From NCBI RefSeq assembly GCF_000430545.1, contig NZ_KE387164.1:94807-158806 (forward strand): DNA of 64,000 nt. Direction: 5' to 3'. The position numbers were made by a program, and so were the translations under genes. The number at the start of each line of letters is the position of its first letter. The stretch's first letter is position 1. The stretch is from Tenacibaculum ovolyticum DSM 18103 (lineage in GTDB: Bacteria > Bacteroidota > Bacteroidia > Flavobacteriales > Flavobacteriaceae). Below, piece by piece: positions 50,979-59,245 of the stretch. The notes below the pieces were generated by a model, which saw nothing but the letters and a program-made list of their open reading frames with translations, searched no databases and had not been told where the DNA came from.

Positions 50979-51692
50979 ATGATTTATAAAAAAATAATAT
51001 TACTGTTAACTTTAGCTGTATTTAATATCGCTTTTTCTCAAACTCAGGGTGAAATAGTATATAGAGCTAGTTTAAATAAAGCTAGTTTCGAAAAAAAAGA
51101 TAAAAAGAATAGGTTTCATCAAAAACTGACAAAAATATTAAAGGATCAAAAAGATAAATATTGTTTATTAGTTTTCAATAATAAAGAGTCTGTTTTTGAA
51201 AGAAAGAAAGAAATGATAAATGATAGTGAGAGTAAATTCGATTTTACGTCAACTTATGTTGGTAATGGAGTTTATTATTATAATTTATCAATAAAAGAGT
51301 CTTTAATACAAAAAGAAGTTTTAGGTGATAATTTTATTATTGTTAATAGCCCAAAGTACAAATGGAATTTGTCTCAAGAAAGACGAAAAATTGGTGAGTA
51401 TAATTGTTACAAAGCTACAACTACTAAAAAAATAACAAATATACGAGGGAAAGAATTTAATAAAAATGTTACTGTTTGGTATACTTTAGACGTACCAATA
51501 AAATTTGGAATAAAAGATTACCATGGTTTACCTGGGGCTATTATTGCGTTAGAGGAAGAAAAAATAACATACCTTGCTACTAAGGTTGTTTTAAAGTCAG
51601 ATAAAGTTAATATAATTAAACCTACTAAGGGAAAAAAGATCACTCAGAAACAATTCGATGAATATTTGCTAAAAAACTTTAAAAATATTTAA
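50979..51692 (+). CDS. GLPGLI-family secreted protein 2
   Basis: A 237-residue exported protein, the closest paralog of GLPGLI protein 1. Signal peptide about 1-21 (IYKKIILLLTLAVFNIAFS). The motif lies in DYHGLPGAIIALEEEKITYL near residues 183-202, and the C-terminal GKKITQKQFDEYLLKNFKNI is almost unchanged from protein 1. I chose the ATG at 50979 over an in-frame GTG at 50958, as it puts the basic signal-peptide start first. It is preceded by the duplicated leader and should be transcribed from the -7 box at 50810. Function unknown. Confidence 0.88.
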   Translation: MIYKKIILLLTLAVFNIAFSQTQGEIVYRASLNKASFEKKDKKNRFHQKLTKILKDQKDKYCLLVFNNKESVFERKKEMINDSESKFDFTSTYVGNGVYYYNLSIKESLIQKEVLGDNFIIVNSPKYKWNLSQERRKIGEYNCYKATTTKKITNIRGKEFNKNVTVWYTLDVPIKFGIKDYHGLPGAIIALEEEKITYLATKVVLKSDKVNIIKPTKGKKITQKQFDEYLLKNFKNI

Positions 51693-51966
51693 CGTGTTGA
51701 TATATTGTTAGATAGTAGTTGTTTCTTTCCTTTTATATTAACTCGGTTGCTCTTTTTAACATCATTTTTTTTTTGTGAAAAAAAAATCCTATTTTTGAAA
51801 TTGTGATATAAAAATTGATCGTTTTTTATTACATGCTAGCTAGTAAAAAGAAGAAGAATGTTTATAAATTGCGCGCATTTCTCTTTTTATTTTTTTAATG
51901 TACTGCCTTTATTTATAGAAAGATAGAGGAGGGTAATCAATTAATAATATTTAAATTTTTTTAAAA
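51693..51966 (+). repeat. Duplicated promoter-leader spacer, copy 2
   Basis: Copy of 50721-50978, here leading into the small secreted protein gene. A -7 box TATTTTTG is at 51790-51797 and the leader is about 160 bases. An ATG-started small frame (51833-51898) reads LASKKKKNVYKLRAF and then a hydrophobic end, matching the basic core of the peptide in copy 1. Confidence 0.7.
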
Positions 51967-52212
51967 ATGAAAAAAGTAATTTTAATGGTAGCAATGGTAT
52001 TTGCTACAAGTGGTTTAGTGAATGCAAATTCAAGTGTAGAAAAAATGTCAGTAATAGAAGATGGTGGTGCTAGTGAATGTGCTCAATACGCAAGAGGAGT
52101 TATTTTAAAGGCGTCAGAAGAGTACAATATTGATATTTCAAGAGAAAGCAGCCATTTTAGAGTAATGATGGATGCATACCATGCTATTTATTTAGATTGT
52201 TATAATAATTAA
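51967..52212 (+). CDS. Small secreted two-cysteine protein
   Basis: An 81-residue protein with a clear signal peptide (cleavage after VNA, about residue 20), leaving a mature chain of about 60 residues. It has two cysteines, one in SECAQYARG and one in YLDCYNN at the end, able to form one disulfide. I do not know a family name; similar short exported proteins with the same MKKVIL...VFATS signal are familiar in Flavobacteriaceae. A broken paralog is at 49743. A hairpin and then GLPGLI gene 3 follow. Confidence 0.75.
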   Translation: MKKVILMVAMVFATSGLVNANSSVEKMSVIEDGGASECAQYARGVILKASEEYNIDISRESSHFRVMMDAYHAIYLDCYNN

Positions 52213-52220
52213 ACCTAAAA

Positions 52221-52251
52221 TACCCAGTAATATTAATTATGTTACTGGGTA
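52221..52251 (+). terminator. Hairpin between the small secreted protein gene and GLPGLI gene 3
   Basis: A perfect 10-bp stem (52221-52230 with 52242-52251) and 11-base loop, no T-run. It probably allows read-through into GLPGLI gene 3 or protects the upstream mRNA, giving unequal expression. Confidence 0.5.
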
Positions 52252-52265
52252 ATATATATAATATT

Positions 52266-52931
52266 ATGGAGCTAAAAGGAATGTTATTTTTTACGACATT
52301 ATTTTTTTCAATGACTGTTATGTTTAGTCAAAAAACAGGAACTGTTTTATATAAAGTTGTAGGTAATAATGAGAAAATTAGAAATTATCAATCAAAAAAA
52401 TTAGAAGCATTTTTTAAATCAACTGCTAGTTTTGAATTAGTATTTAAAGAAGATAAATCACTATATAAAAGAAAGGTTAAGTTTAATAAAGTTGGTGAAA
52501 GGGAAAAAATTAATTTTTTTGAGATTGTTGGAGGTGGTGACGGTGTTTTTTATAGTGAAAAAGGAAAAGTTCTTGAATCTGTAAATAAATATGATGAACT
52601 TTTTTTAATAGAATACCCACCTATTAAATGGGATATAACTCAAGAGAAGAAGAAAATAGGAAATTACCTTTGTTATAAAGCAATATCGAAAGATAAAACA
52701 ATAGCATGGTTTACATCTCAAATTCCCTTAAGTATTGGCCCTAAGAAATATAATGGGTTACCAGGATTAATATTGGAAGTGGAAATTGGAAAAATAAGTA
52801 TTATAGCTTCAAAAATAAAACTTAAAGAAATTTCTAGAGTTGATATAGAAAAGCCCACTAAAGGGGTGTCTATTACTGAAAAAGAATATTTAGATAAATT
52901 AAAAAAAATGGCTAAAGAGTTAGGTTTTTAA
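52266..52931 (+). CDS. GLPGLI-family secreted protein 3
   Basis: A 221-residue exported protein. Signal peptide begins at the chosen ATG (MELKGMLFFTTLFFSMTVM) with cleavage near Phe-Ser-Gln. The motif is complete: YNGLPGLILEVEIGK near residues 166-180. The C-terminal KPTKGVSITEKEYLDKLKK is diverged from proteins 1 and 2. An in-frame start further upstream would begin inside the hairpin, so I rejected it. GLPGLI gene 4 starts 11 bases after. Function unknown. Confidence 0.87.
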   Translation: MELKGMLFFTTLFFSMTVMFSQKTGTVLYKVVGNNEKIRNYQSKKLEAFFKSTASFELVFKEDKSLYKRKVKFNKVGEREKINFFEIVGGGDGVFYSEKGKVLESVNKYDELFLIEYPPIKWDITQEKKKIGNYLCYKAISKDKTIAWFTSQIPLSIGPKKYNGLPGLILEVEIGKISIIASKIKLKEISRVDIEKPTKGVSITEKEYLDKLKKMAKELGF

Positions 52932-52942
52932 TACTACTTTTT

Positions 52943-53692
52943 ATGAATAAAACAAAATTCCTACTATTTAGTTTACTATTCACAACAATACTTTCAGCTC
53001 AAAACACTTTACAAGGTAAAGTGTTTTATACAGTTTCACTAAAGCCATTTAGTGAGCAACAAGTAGATTCGTTATTAAAAAAAGGAAATACTCCAAAATC
53101 GACACATTCATATGTTAGAAAAATATTAATGAATAGTAAAGATGTTATTGGTGTTTTAGAATTATCTAAAAATGAATCGCTGTACCAAGTTGAAGATAAA
53201 ATGAAAAAAGATGTCAATAAAGGTCTAAATATGACATCAATATTTGCTGGAGGTAATAATAAGTACTACATAAACTCTGTAAAAAAGGATTACTTTAAAC
53301 AAATTAATTTAGGTGAATTTTTAAGAGTAAATTTATTGCAACCGAAATGGATTATAAAGCAGGATACTAAGAAAATAGAAGATTATGAATGCTTTAAAGC
53401 TGTCGCAAAAATAAAAACAAGAGAAGATAAACCAGCACTAACTGTAATAGCATGGTTTACACCTGTAATACCAGTAAGTTTTGGTCCTAAAGATTATTTT
53501 GGGCTTCCAGGGTTAATTTTAGAAGTTTCTTATAAAACAACACGTATAAAGGCGACGAAAATTGTTTTAAATCCATCTAAAAAAATTGTCATAAAAAAAC
53601 CAAGAGAAGGGAAGCGAATGACACATGAGGAATATGCAGAAATGAATAAAAATTTCTTTAGAGGTGTGGGAAGAAAAAAAGATAGACATTAA
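52943..53692 (+). CDS. GLPGLI-family secreted protein 4
   Basis: A 249-residue exported protein with signal peptide about 1-19 (ending LSAQ) and the motif YFGLPGLILEVSYKT near residues 188-202. The basic C-terminus ends GVGRKKDRH. It shares the GPKxYxGLPGLILEV block with protein 3, suggesting that 3 and 4 form one older pair and 1 and 2 a younger one. Its stop overlaps the start of the outer-membrane barrel gene (TAATG), so the two are translationally coupled and likely act together. Confidence 0.88.
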   Translation: MNKTKFLLFSLLFTTILSAQNTLQGKVFYTVSLKPFSEQQVDSLLKKGNTPKSTHSYVRKILMNSKDVIGVLELSKNESLYQVEDKMKKDVNKGLNMTSIFAGGNNKYYINSVKKDYFKQINLGEFLRVNLLQPKWIIKQDTKKIEDYECFKAVAKIKTREDKPALTVIAWFTPVIPVSFGPKDYFGLPGLILEVSYKTTRIKATKIVLNPSKKIVIKKPREGKRMTHEEYAEMNKNFFRGVGRKKDRH

Positions 53693-56355
53693 TGTTGAAA
53701 AGAATAGTATTTACCTTATTAATTTTTATAACGGGCATTACTTGTAGTGGTCAAACTGTTGTTTTTAAAGGGATAGTTAAAGATAGCTTACAAAACCCAT
53801 TGTCATTTGCCAATATTATAGCGAAACCAAAAGATGTAACTAAAAACATGAGTTTTGCAATTACCGATGAGCAAGGTCGTTATCGTTTAGAACTTACTAA
53901 AAGTAAGGGGTATACAATTAGTATAAGTTATTTAGGTTATGAAAAAATTGAGTTTGAGATAATATCGGCAGAAAGTAGTATTAAAAATTTTGTTTTAAAA
54001 GAAGCAAAAAACCAGTTAAACGAAGTTGTAATAGAATTACCTATAATGGTAAAACAAGACACCATTATTTATAACACCGATAAGTTTGTAAACGGTACTG
54101 AGCGTAAGCTGAAAAATGTTTTAACAAAATTACCAGGTATTGAAGTAGATAAAAACGGAGGTGTAACCGTACAAGGTAAAAAAGTAACAAAATTATTAGT
54201 TGATGGGAAAAAATTCTTTGGTGGTGGTACTAAATTAGGCGTAGAAAATATACCTGCAAATGCAGTTGATAAGGTTGAGGTAATAGACAATTACAATGAA
54301 GTGTCATTTTTAAAAGGTCTCAGCGATTCCGATGAAATGGCTATGAATATTAAATTAAAAGAAGATAAGAAAAATTTTATTTTTGGAGATGTAGAAGGAG
54401 GTAAAGGAAATAGCAATTTTTATAAAGCGAATGCGAATTTGTTTTATTACTCACCTAAAACCAATGTAAATTTTATTGGTAACCTTAATAATATAGGCGA
54501 AAAAACGTTCACTTTTAAAGACTATATGAACTTTCAAGGAGGAATTAACGCTGTTTTTAGTGGTAATTTTAATTGGAAAGGTGGCGATTTTTCACAGTTT
54601 TTAGAAAATAAAGATGTATTGAAAAGTATACAGCGTTTCGCAGCCTTAAACATTACAAAAACAGTAGCGAGTAAATTAGATATATCTGGCTATGCTATTT
54701 TCTCTCATAATAATACCCAAAGTTTTAATGAAGAGTTAAATGAATATGCTACTTTTTTAGAGGAAAAGAAAAGCAAAACGAATTTAAAAAATGTTTTAGC
54801 TATCGGTAAGTTTAATATTGAATATACCCCTAATAATAAAGAGCAATGGTATGTTAGAACACAAGTAAAGAAATCAGCAGTTAATAAGCTAAATACGATC
54901 TCTTCATTAATAAATAATGATGTAAATAGTATAGAAACAAGTAAAGAAAATGATATTTGGTATGTAAATCAGAATATAGAATGGCATAAAGATCAATCAA
55001 AAAAGCATACGTTTTCTACAGTTTTAGATTATACATTTGATAAAAACAACCCAACTACTTTTTGGGGCGCATCTCAATCTTTTTTAGATAGAATTAAGCC
55101 AATTATTAAGCCCTTAAATATTAGCCAGAATTCATTGAAAATTCAGCAATTAAATCAAACTGAAAAACATTATTTACATACTGTATTCAAAGATTTTTGG
55201 GAGTTAAACAATAGCAATCATATTTATACGACTATTGGGAATACGCATCAACAAGAAAAATTTGTAAGTAACGATTATCAAATATTAGATGATAATTCGA
55301 ATAACAATTTTTCATCAGATGGGTTTAATAATGCAACTGTTTTTAAGCACAACGATTTTTTTGCAGGCGTGCATTATAAATTCAGAACAGGAATCTTTAC
55401 TTTTAAGCAAGGAGCCTATTTACATAATTATAATTGGAGAGTAAATCAGTTAAACCCAATCGTAAAAAATAAATGGGTGGTATTACCAGATTTTCTACTA
55501 AAAATTGAATTTAACAAATCTAAAAAAATTCAATTGAATTATAATTTAAAAACAAATTTTTCAAATGCTTCTAAATTAGCAAACCGTTTTTATTTACAAT
55601 CGTATAATTCGGTGTTTAAAGGGAACCCTAATTTAGAAAACGAACTATATCATTCGGCACGTATTCGTTATAGTCGTTTTAGTTTGTATCGTGGTTTAAT
55701 GTTACTTGCTAATGTTAATTATACTAAAAGAGTAAAAGGGTTTAGAAGTGCCGTGAATTTTGATGGTGTAAATCGTTTTTTAACTATTGATATGTTAGAA
55801 AATCCTACTAAAAATTGGAGTGTAAGAAGTTCATTAAGAAAGAAAATTAAAAAAATACGTTACCATATTGAAGGAAGTTATAGTAGTTCTAGTTTTAAAC
55901 AAAGTATTAATAATAGTTTTGTAAATAACAAGAACAATAATTATTCTTTTGATGTAGGTTTCGAAACATTGTTTGATCATTTTCCAACAATAGAAACGGG
56001 TTTTAGAAGAAGCATAGGTAGTTATGTGTCTAGTAATTCAACTTCTAAATTTGTAACCAACGAACCTTATGTAAATATCGATTATGATTTCTTAAAAGGA
56101 TTTGTTTTTAATTTTGATTACACGTATTATAATTATCAAAATAAATCACAAGGAATTAATAATAAATACAATGTTGCTAACGCTGTATTGTCATATCAAA
56201 AAGAAGACAGTCCTTGGTTGTTTAAAACGACTACTCAAAACCTCTTTGATACAACGTTTAAGCAAAGTAATAGTTTTTCTGATTATTTAGTGTCAGATTC
56301 TAAAACTTATGTTATGCCAAGAGTTGTTATGTTTAGTATTGGTTATAAGTTATAA
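53692..56355 (+). CDS. Outer-membrane beta-barrel protein with carboxypeptidase-regulatory-like and plug domains
   Basis: An 887-residue protein: signal peptide about 1-20, regulatory-like domain about 23-110 (FKGIVKDSLQNPLSFANII), a plug-like region with NVLTKLPGIEVDKNGGVTV and KLLVDGKKFFGGGTKLGVEN near residues 140-190, then a long barrel. It belongs to the TonB-receptor-like barrel class typically encoded with GLPGLI proteins. It is coupled to GLPGLI protein 4 by a one-base overlap. The role of such pairs is not known; transport or assembly of an exported substrate at the outer membrane is inference. Confidence 0.88.
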   Translation: MLKRIVFTLLIFITGITCSGQTVVFKGIVKDSLQNPLSFANIIAKPKDVTKNMSFAITDEQGRYRLELTKSKGYTISISYLGYEKIEFEIISAESSIKNFVLKEAKNQLNEVVIELPIMVKQDTIIYNTDKFVNGTERKLKNVLTKLPGIEVDKNGGVTVQGKKVTKLLVDGKKFFGGGTKLGVENIPANAVDKVEVIDNYNEVSFLKGLSDSDEMAMNIKLKEDKKNFIFGDVEGGKGNSNFYKANANLFYYSPKTNVNFIGNLNNIGEKTFTFKDYMNFQGGINAVFSGNFNWKGGDFSQFLENKDVLKSIQRFAALNITKTVASKLDISGYAIFSHNNTQSFNEELNEYATFLEEKKSKTNLKNVLAIGKFNIEYTPNNKEQWYVRTQVKKSAVNKLNTISSLINNDVNSIETSKENDIWYVNQNIEWHKDQSKKHTFSTVLDYTFDKNNPTTFWGASQSFLDRIKPIIKPLNISQNSLKIQQLNQTEKHYLHTVFKDFWELNNSNHIYTTIGNTHQQEKFVSNDYQILDDNSNNNFSSDGFNNATVFKHNDFFAGVHYKFRTGIFTFKQGAYLHNYNWRVNQLNPIVKNKWVVLPDFLLKIEFNKSKKIQLNYNLKTNFSNASKLANRFYLQSYNSVFKGNPNLENELYHSARIRYSRFSLYRGLMLLANVNYTKRVKGFRSAVNFDGVNRFLTIDMLENPTKNWSVRSSLRKKIKKIRYHIEGSYSSSSFKQSINNSFVNNKNNNYSFDVGFETLFDHFPTIETGFRRSIGSYVSSNSTSKFVTNEPYVNIDYDFLKGFVFNFDYTYYNYQNKSQGINNKYNVANAVLSYQKEDSPWLFKTTTQNLFDTTFKQSNSFSDYLVSDSKTYVMPRVVMFSIGYKL

Positions 56356-56358
56356 AAC

Positions 56359-56601
56359 TTACCCTCCACTAACAGGCGGAATAATAGCAATAACATCATT
56401 TTCTTGAATGATAGTCTCATCAGTTACATAGCTTTCGTTGATTGCAACAGCATATGCGCTCATTTTTTCTAATTTAGGGTGTTGCTCTTTAAGTAAATCT
56501 TTAAAAGAGTTAACGCTACTATTAATTGGAAGCCCTACTTCTAAAGAAGAACTTCCAATTAAATCAGTAGCAATACCAAAAAGTAAAACAGTTATTTTCA
56601 C
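56359..56601 (-). CDS. moaD: Molybdopterin synthase sulfur-carrier subunit MoaD, GTG start
   Basis: An 80-residue ubiquitin-fold protein ending in the essential Gly-Gly (IPPVSGG), whose C-terminus becomes a thiocarboxylate. MKITVLLFGIATDLIG at the front is the family's first strand. The start is GTG at 56601; no ATG lies nearby and this codon gives the normal N-terminus. Its catalytic partner moaE is at 39546, about 16 kb away. It lies after the DUF5686 gene on the same strand and converges with the barrel gene, 3 bases between stops. Confidence 0.9.
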   Translation of the reverse strand: MKITVLLFGIATDLIGSSSLEVGLPINSSVNSFKDLLKEQHPKLEKMSAYAVAINESYVTDETIIQENDVIAIIPPVSGG

Positions 56602-56648
56602 ACGAGTCTTTTTTAATTAACCTCCCAATGAGGTTTTATACTTCGAAA

Positions 56649-59114
56649 TTACAATTTAATTCCAAATAATACACGGTTTTCATTTTTTCCGTTAAAATTA
56701 GACCTTGCAAAATCTACACGTAAAAAACGCCATTTTCCGAAACCTATATTATCTAAACCAACAGCAAATTCAGAATAAGGTTTACTACCTGCTGTAAATA
56801 AACCTTTAGCACTCGTAATTAAATGAAAGTTTAGCTTATTAAGTAATGGTATTTTGCTTAATAGCGCACCTTTAAAGTTATACTCTCCATGCAGTTCTCC
56901 ATATTTATCATTAGTACTTAATTGATAATAAGGAAGCATGTAGAAATTGTTTAAGTAATTGTCTTTAGGAGCTATTAGTAAGCGATTCCCATTAAAATGA
57001 GCATGATCTATGAACGGAATGTTTTTCTTCTCTAAAAACAGTCCCCCTTTAGCTTTGTATTTAAATTCTCCCCAGTTATTTAAGGATATCTTTTGAGTTA
57101 ATTGTGAAAATATAACATCTGAATTCCATTGCGAATTACTTGATCCAAAGTTCTTTTTATAACCAACAAATAAAGATGGGTATTTGTTTGTCGTTACATT
57201 AAATTTTCGATTAGGATATGATATATATTTTTGCCCGAAATTAATGTTTGCACCCATAGTAAATGACCACATTTTGTGTGCTGTAAATGAAGAAGTGAAA
57301 TTGGTAGGCTCTATAGGATTGTTTGAAGTATAATTAATATCGCTTTTAGGAAACATTACATAATCTGTTGTATTGAATAAAGGTTTTCTGTAAGCATATT
57401 CTAATCCAGAGAAGATACGAACACCGTTTGTAACCTCTTTTGAAAAATCAATTTTAGCAAATGTTTTCTCATAAATTTTCATGTAATTTCTTTCAAATAA
57501 AACAGAACTTATAGTGTTCCAAAATCTAGAAATAGGTTGTTTTGCGTTAAATTGAGAAGTGGTAATACCTCCAGAAATATTTAAAATTGGTTTTGTGGTA
57601 TTGTTCCATTTGTAAGAGAAAGCCCCTGTTGGTCTTAATTTTTTATCAGAAAGACCATAATTAAATTTTGTACCAAAACTAAAACGCTTTCCTTTTTTAT
57701 TTAAAATTTTGTAATAATTTAATCCTATAGATGAGTTCCAACCTTGTACGGTATTGAAATTTAAACCAATGATAGGAGAAGAAAAACTAACCCCCCATTT
57801 ATTATAAGTATCATTATAAGAATACCCAGAAAGAACATCTAAAAGTTTAAACTTATTTTGTTTTGTGTCGATAGAATCTAAATATTTTTTAGATTTTCTT
57901 ATTGTTTTAATGCTATCTTTTAATTTATAATCAGAAGCTTCTTCATAGGTTAAAGAAACAGGACGAATTTTATTCCAGTATAAACTATCTTTTTCGGTAG
58001 CGTTTTCTGCAAAAGATAATATTTCACTTCCAAAATACTTATCAGTAAAATTAGGGTTGAAATTGTAATTTGAATATGCCGCAGAAAAACGACCATTAAA
58101 ATTAAAACCAAATATACCAGCTTTAAAATCGATTGTTTGAGTAACAGGAACCCATGCTTTATTTAAAAGTGAATAATTGTAATTCTGCTTAATATGTAAA
58201 GAGTCTACCATTGGCATACTTACTTGTGCGCCTGTAACAACAACATCGGTTCCATAAATAGCCCAATCATCTTCAACTATATAGATAAATCCATTAAAAA
58301 CACGATCATTTTTTCTTTTTGGAAGCAGTTTTATTTTACTAATTAGTCTCCCATTTTTATCATAAAAAGTTCCTGTTAGTTTGTAGTTGTAATAACCAAA
58401 AGCTCCGTTAGCAATAGGAGATATCATTTGAGCATCTGCTAATTGAAAAGAGTTTTTATAGAAATTAAAATCTACTTCTTTTGCTTCATTAAAGCTAATT
58501 CCGTTATCACTTCCTGAAACTTTTGACGCGATAATATGTTCTTTAAAATTCTTTGGTTTTTTTTGAAATGAAATCTTTGAAATAGTTTCAGAAAGATATA
58601 CAACTCCACTTCTTGTAGAATCCAATCCACCTCCCATATCATCAATTTCTTGACCTAAGAATTTTTTTGGAAGATTTTTTACTTTAAATAATCCACGAGA
58701 ATAGAAATCAGCCTTATACTGAGCAAATTTATCAGTGTTTTTATTTTTATTAGCAATTACATTCCTAATAATTTTGTTTGCTGGGTTTTCTTTAGATGAA
58801 ATTAAAACTTCATCTAAAGCAACTTCTTCTTCGTAAAGGTTAATATTTAATACGAAAGGAAAAGATTTAATGTCAACAGATTTCTTTACCGTTTTATAGC
58901 CTAAAATTTGATATACTAACGTATGCTCTCCCTTTTTTTTAACAACGAGTTCGTAATCTCCATTATTATTTGTTGTAGTACCAGTAATAGAGCCCTCTAG
59001 ATAAACACTAACAAAAGATAAGGGTTTATTAGCAATGTTGCTTACTCTTCCTTTAATCTGAGAAAAAGAAATGGTCGTAAATATTAAAAAAAGTAGTGTA
59101 ATTTTTTTTTTCAT
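56649..59114 (-). CDS. DUF5686/carboxypeptidase-regulatory-like outer-membrane protein
   Basis: An 821-residue protein: signal peptide about 1-18, regulatory-like domain (about 20-105; GRVSNIANKPLSFVSVYLEG), a region with ANKIIRNVIANKNKNTDKF near residue 110-128 that is a hallmark of DUF5686, and a long barrel-like C-terminal half with many alternating strands, ending LFGIKL. No plug domain is present, so it is not a TonB receptor. Function unknown. A minus-strand -7 box is at 59137-59144; moaD follows after 47 bases. Confidence 0.85.
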   Translation of the reverse strand: MKKKITLLFLIFTTISFSQIKGRVSNIANKPLSFVSVYLEGSITGTTTNNNGDYELVVKKKGEHTLVYQILGYKTVKKSVDIKSFPFVLNINLYEEEVALDEVLISSKENPANKIIRNVIANKNKNTDKFAQYKADFYSRGLFKVKNLPKKFLGQEIDDMGGGLDSTRSGVVYLSETISKISFQKKPKNFKEHIIASKVSGSDNGISFNEAKEVDFNFYKNSFQLADAQMISPIANGAFGYYNYKLTGTFYDKNGRLISKIKLLPKRKNDRVFNGFIYIVEDDWAIYGTDVVVTGAQVSMPMVDSLHIKQNYNYSLLNKAWVPVTQTIDFKAGIFGFNFNGRFSAAYSNYNFNPNFTDKYFGSEILSFAENATEKDSLYWNKIRPVSLTYEEASDYKLKDSIKTIRKSKKYLDSIDTKQNKFKLLDVLSGYSYNDTYNKWGVSFSSPIIGLNFNTVQGWNSSIGLNYYKILNKKGKRFSFGTKFNYGLSDKKLRPTGAFSYKWNNTTKPILNISGGITTSQFNAKQPISRFWNTISSVLFERNYMKIYEKTFAKIDFSKEVTNGVRIFSGLEYAYRKPLFNTTDYVMFPKSDINYTSNNPIEPTNFTSSFTAHKMWSFTMGANINFGQKYISYPNRKFNVTTNKYPSLFVGYKKNFGSSNSQWNSDVIFSQLTQKISLNNWGEFKYKAKGGLFLEKKNIPFIDHAHFNGNRLLIAPKDNYLNNFYMLPYYQLSTNDKYGELHGEYNFKGALLSKIPLLNKLNFHLITSAKGLFTAGSKPYSEFAVGLDNIGFGKWRFLRVDFARSNFNGKNENRVLFGIKL

Positions 59115-59136
59115 GATTAATCTAATTTTTCACATA

Positions 59137-59144
59137 CAAACATA
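59137..59144 (-). promoter_or_regulatory. -7 box (TATGTTTG, minus strand) for the DUF5686 gene
   Basis: Complement CAAACATA; initiation near 59130 gives a leader of about 15 bases. Confidence 0.45.
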
Positions 59145-59245
59145 AATCAACAAGCTTAATGTGTTTGTTTATAAGTTGTTAAATATATTATAATGAAAGC
59201 TTAAATTATAAGACTATAAAAAACACTAATAGGTTGCCTGTGAAT

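Noticed and set aside
46853..56355. SusCD-type polysaccharide utilisation locus
   Set aside because: Receptor-like proteins are present, but no SusD lipoprotein, glycosidase or sulfatase is encoded anywhere in the window.
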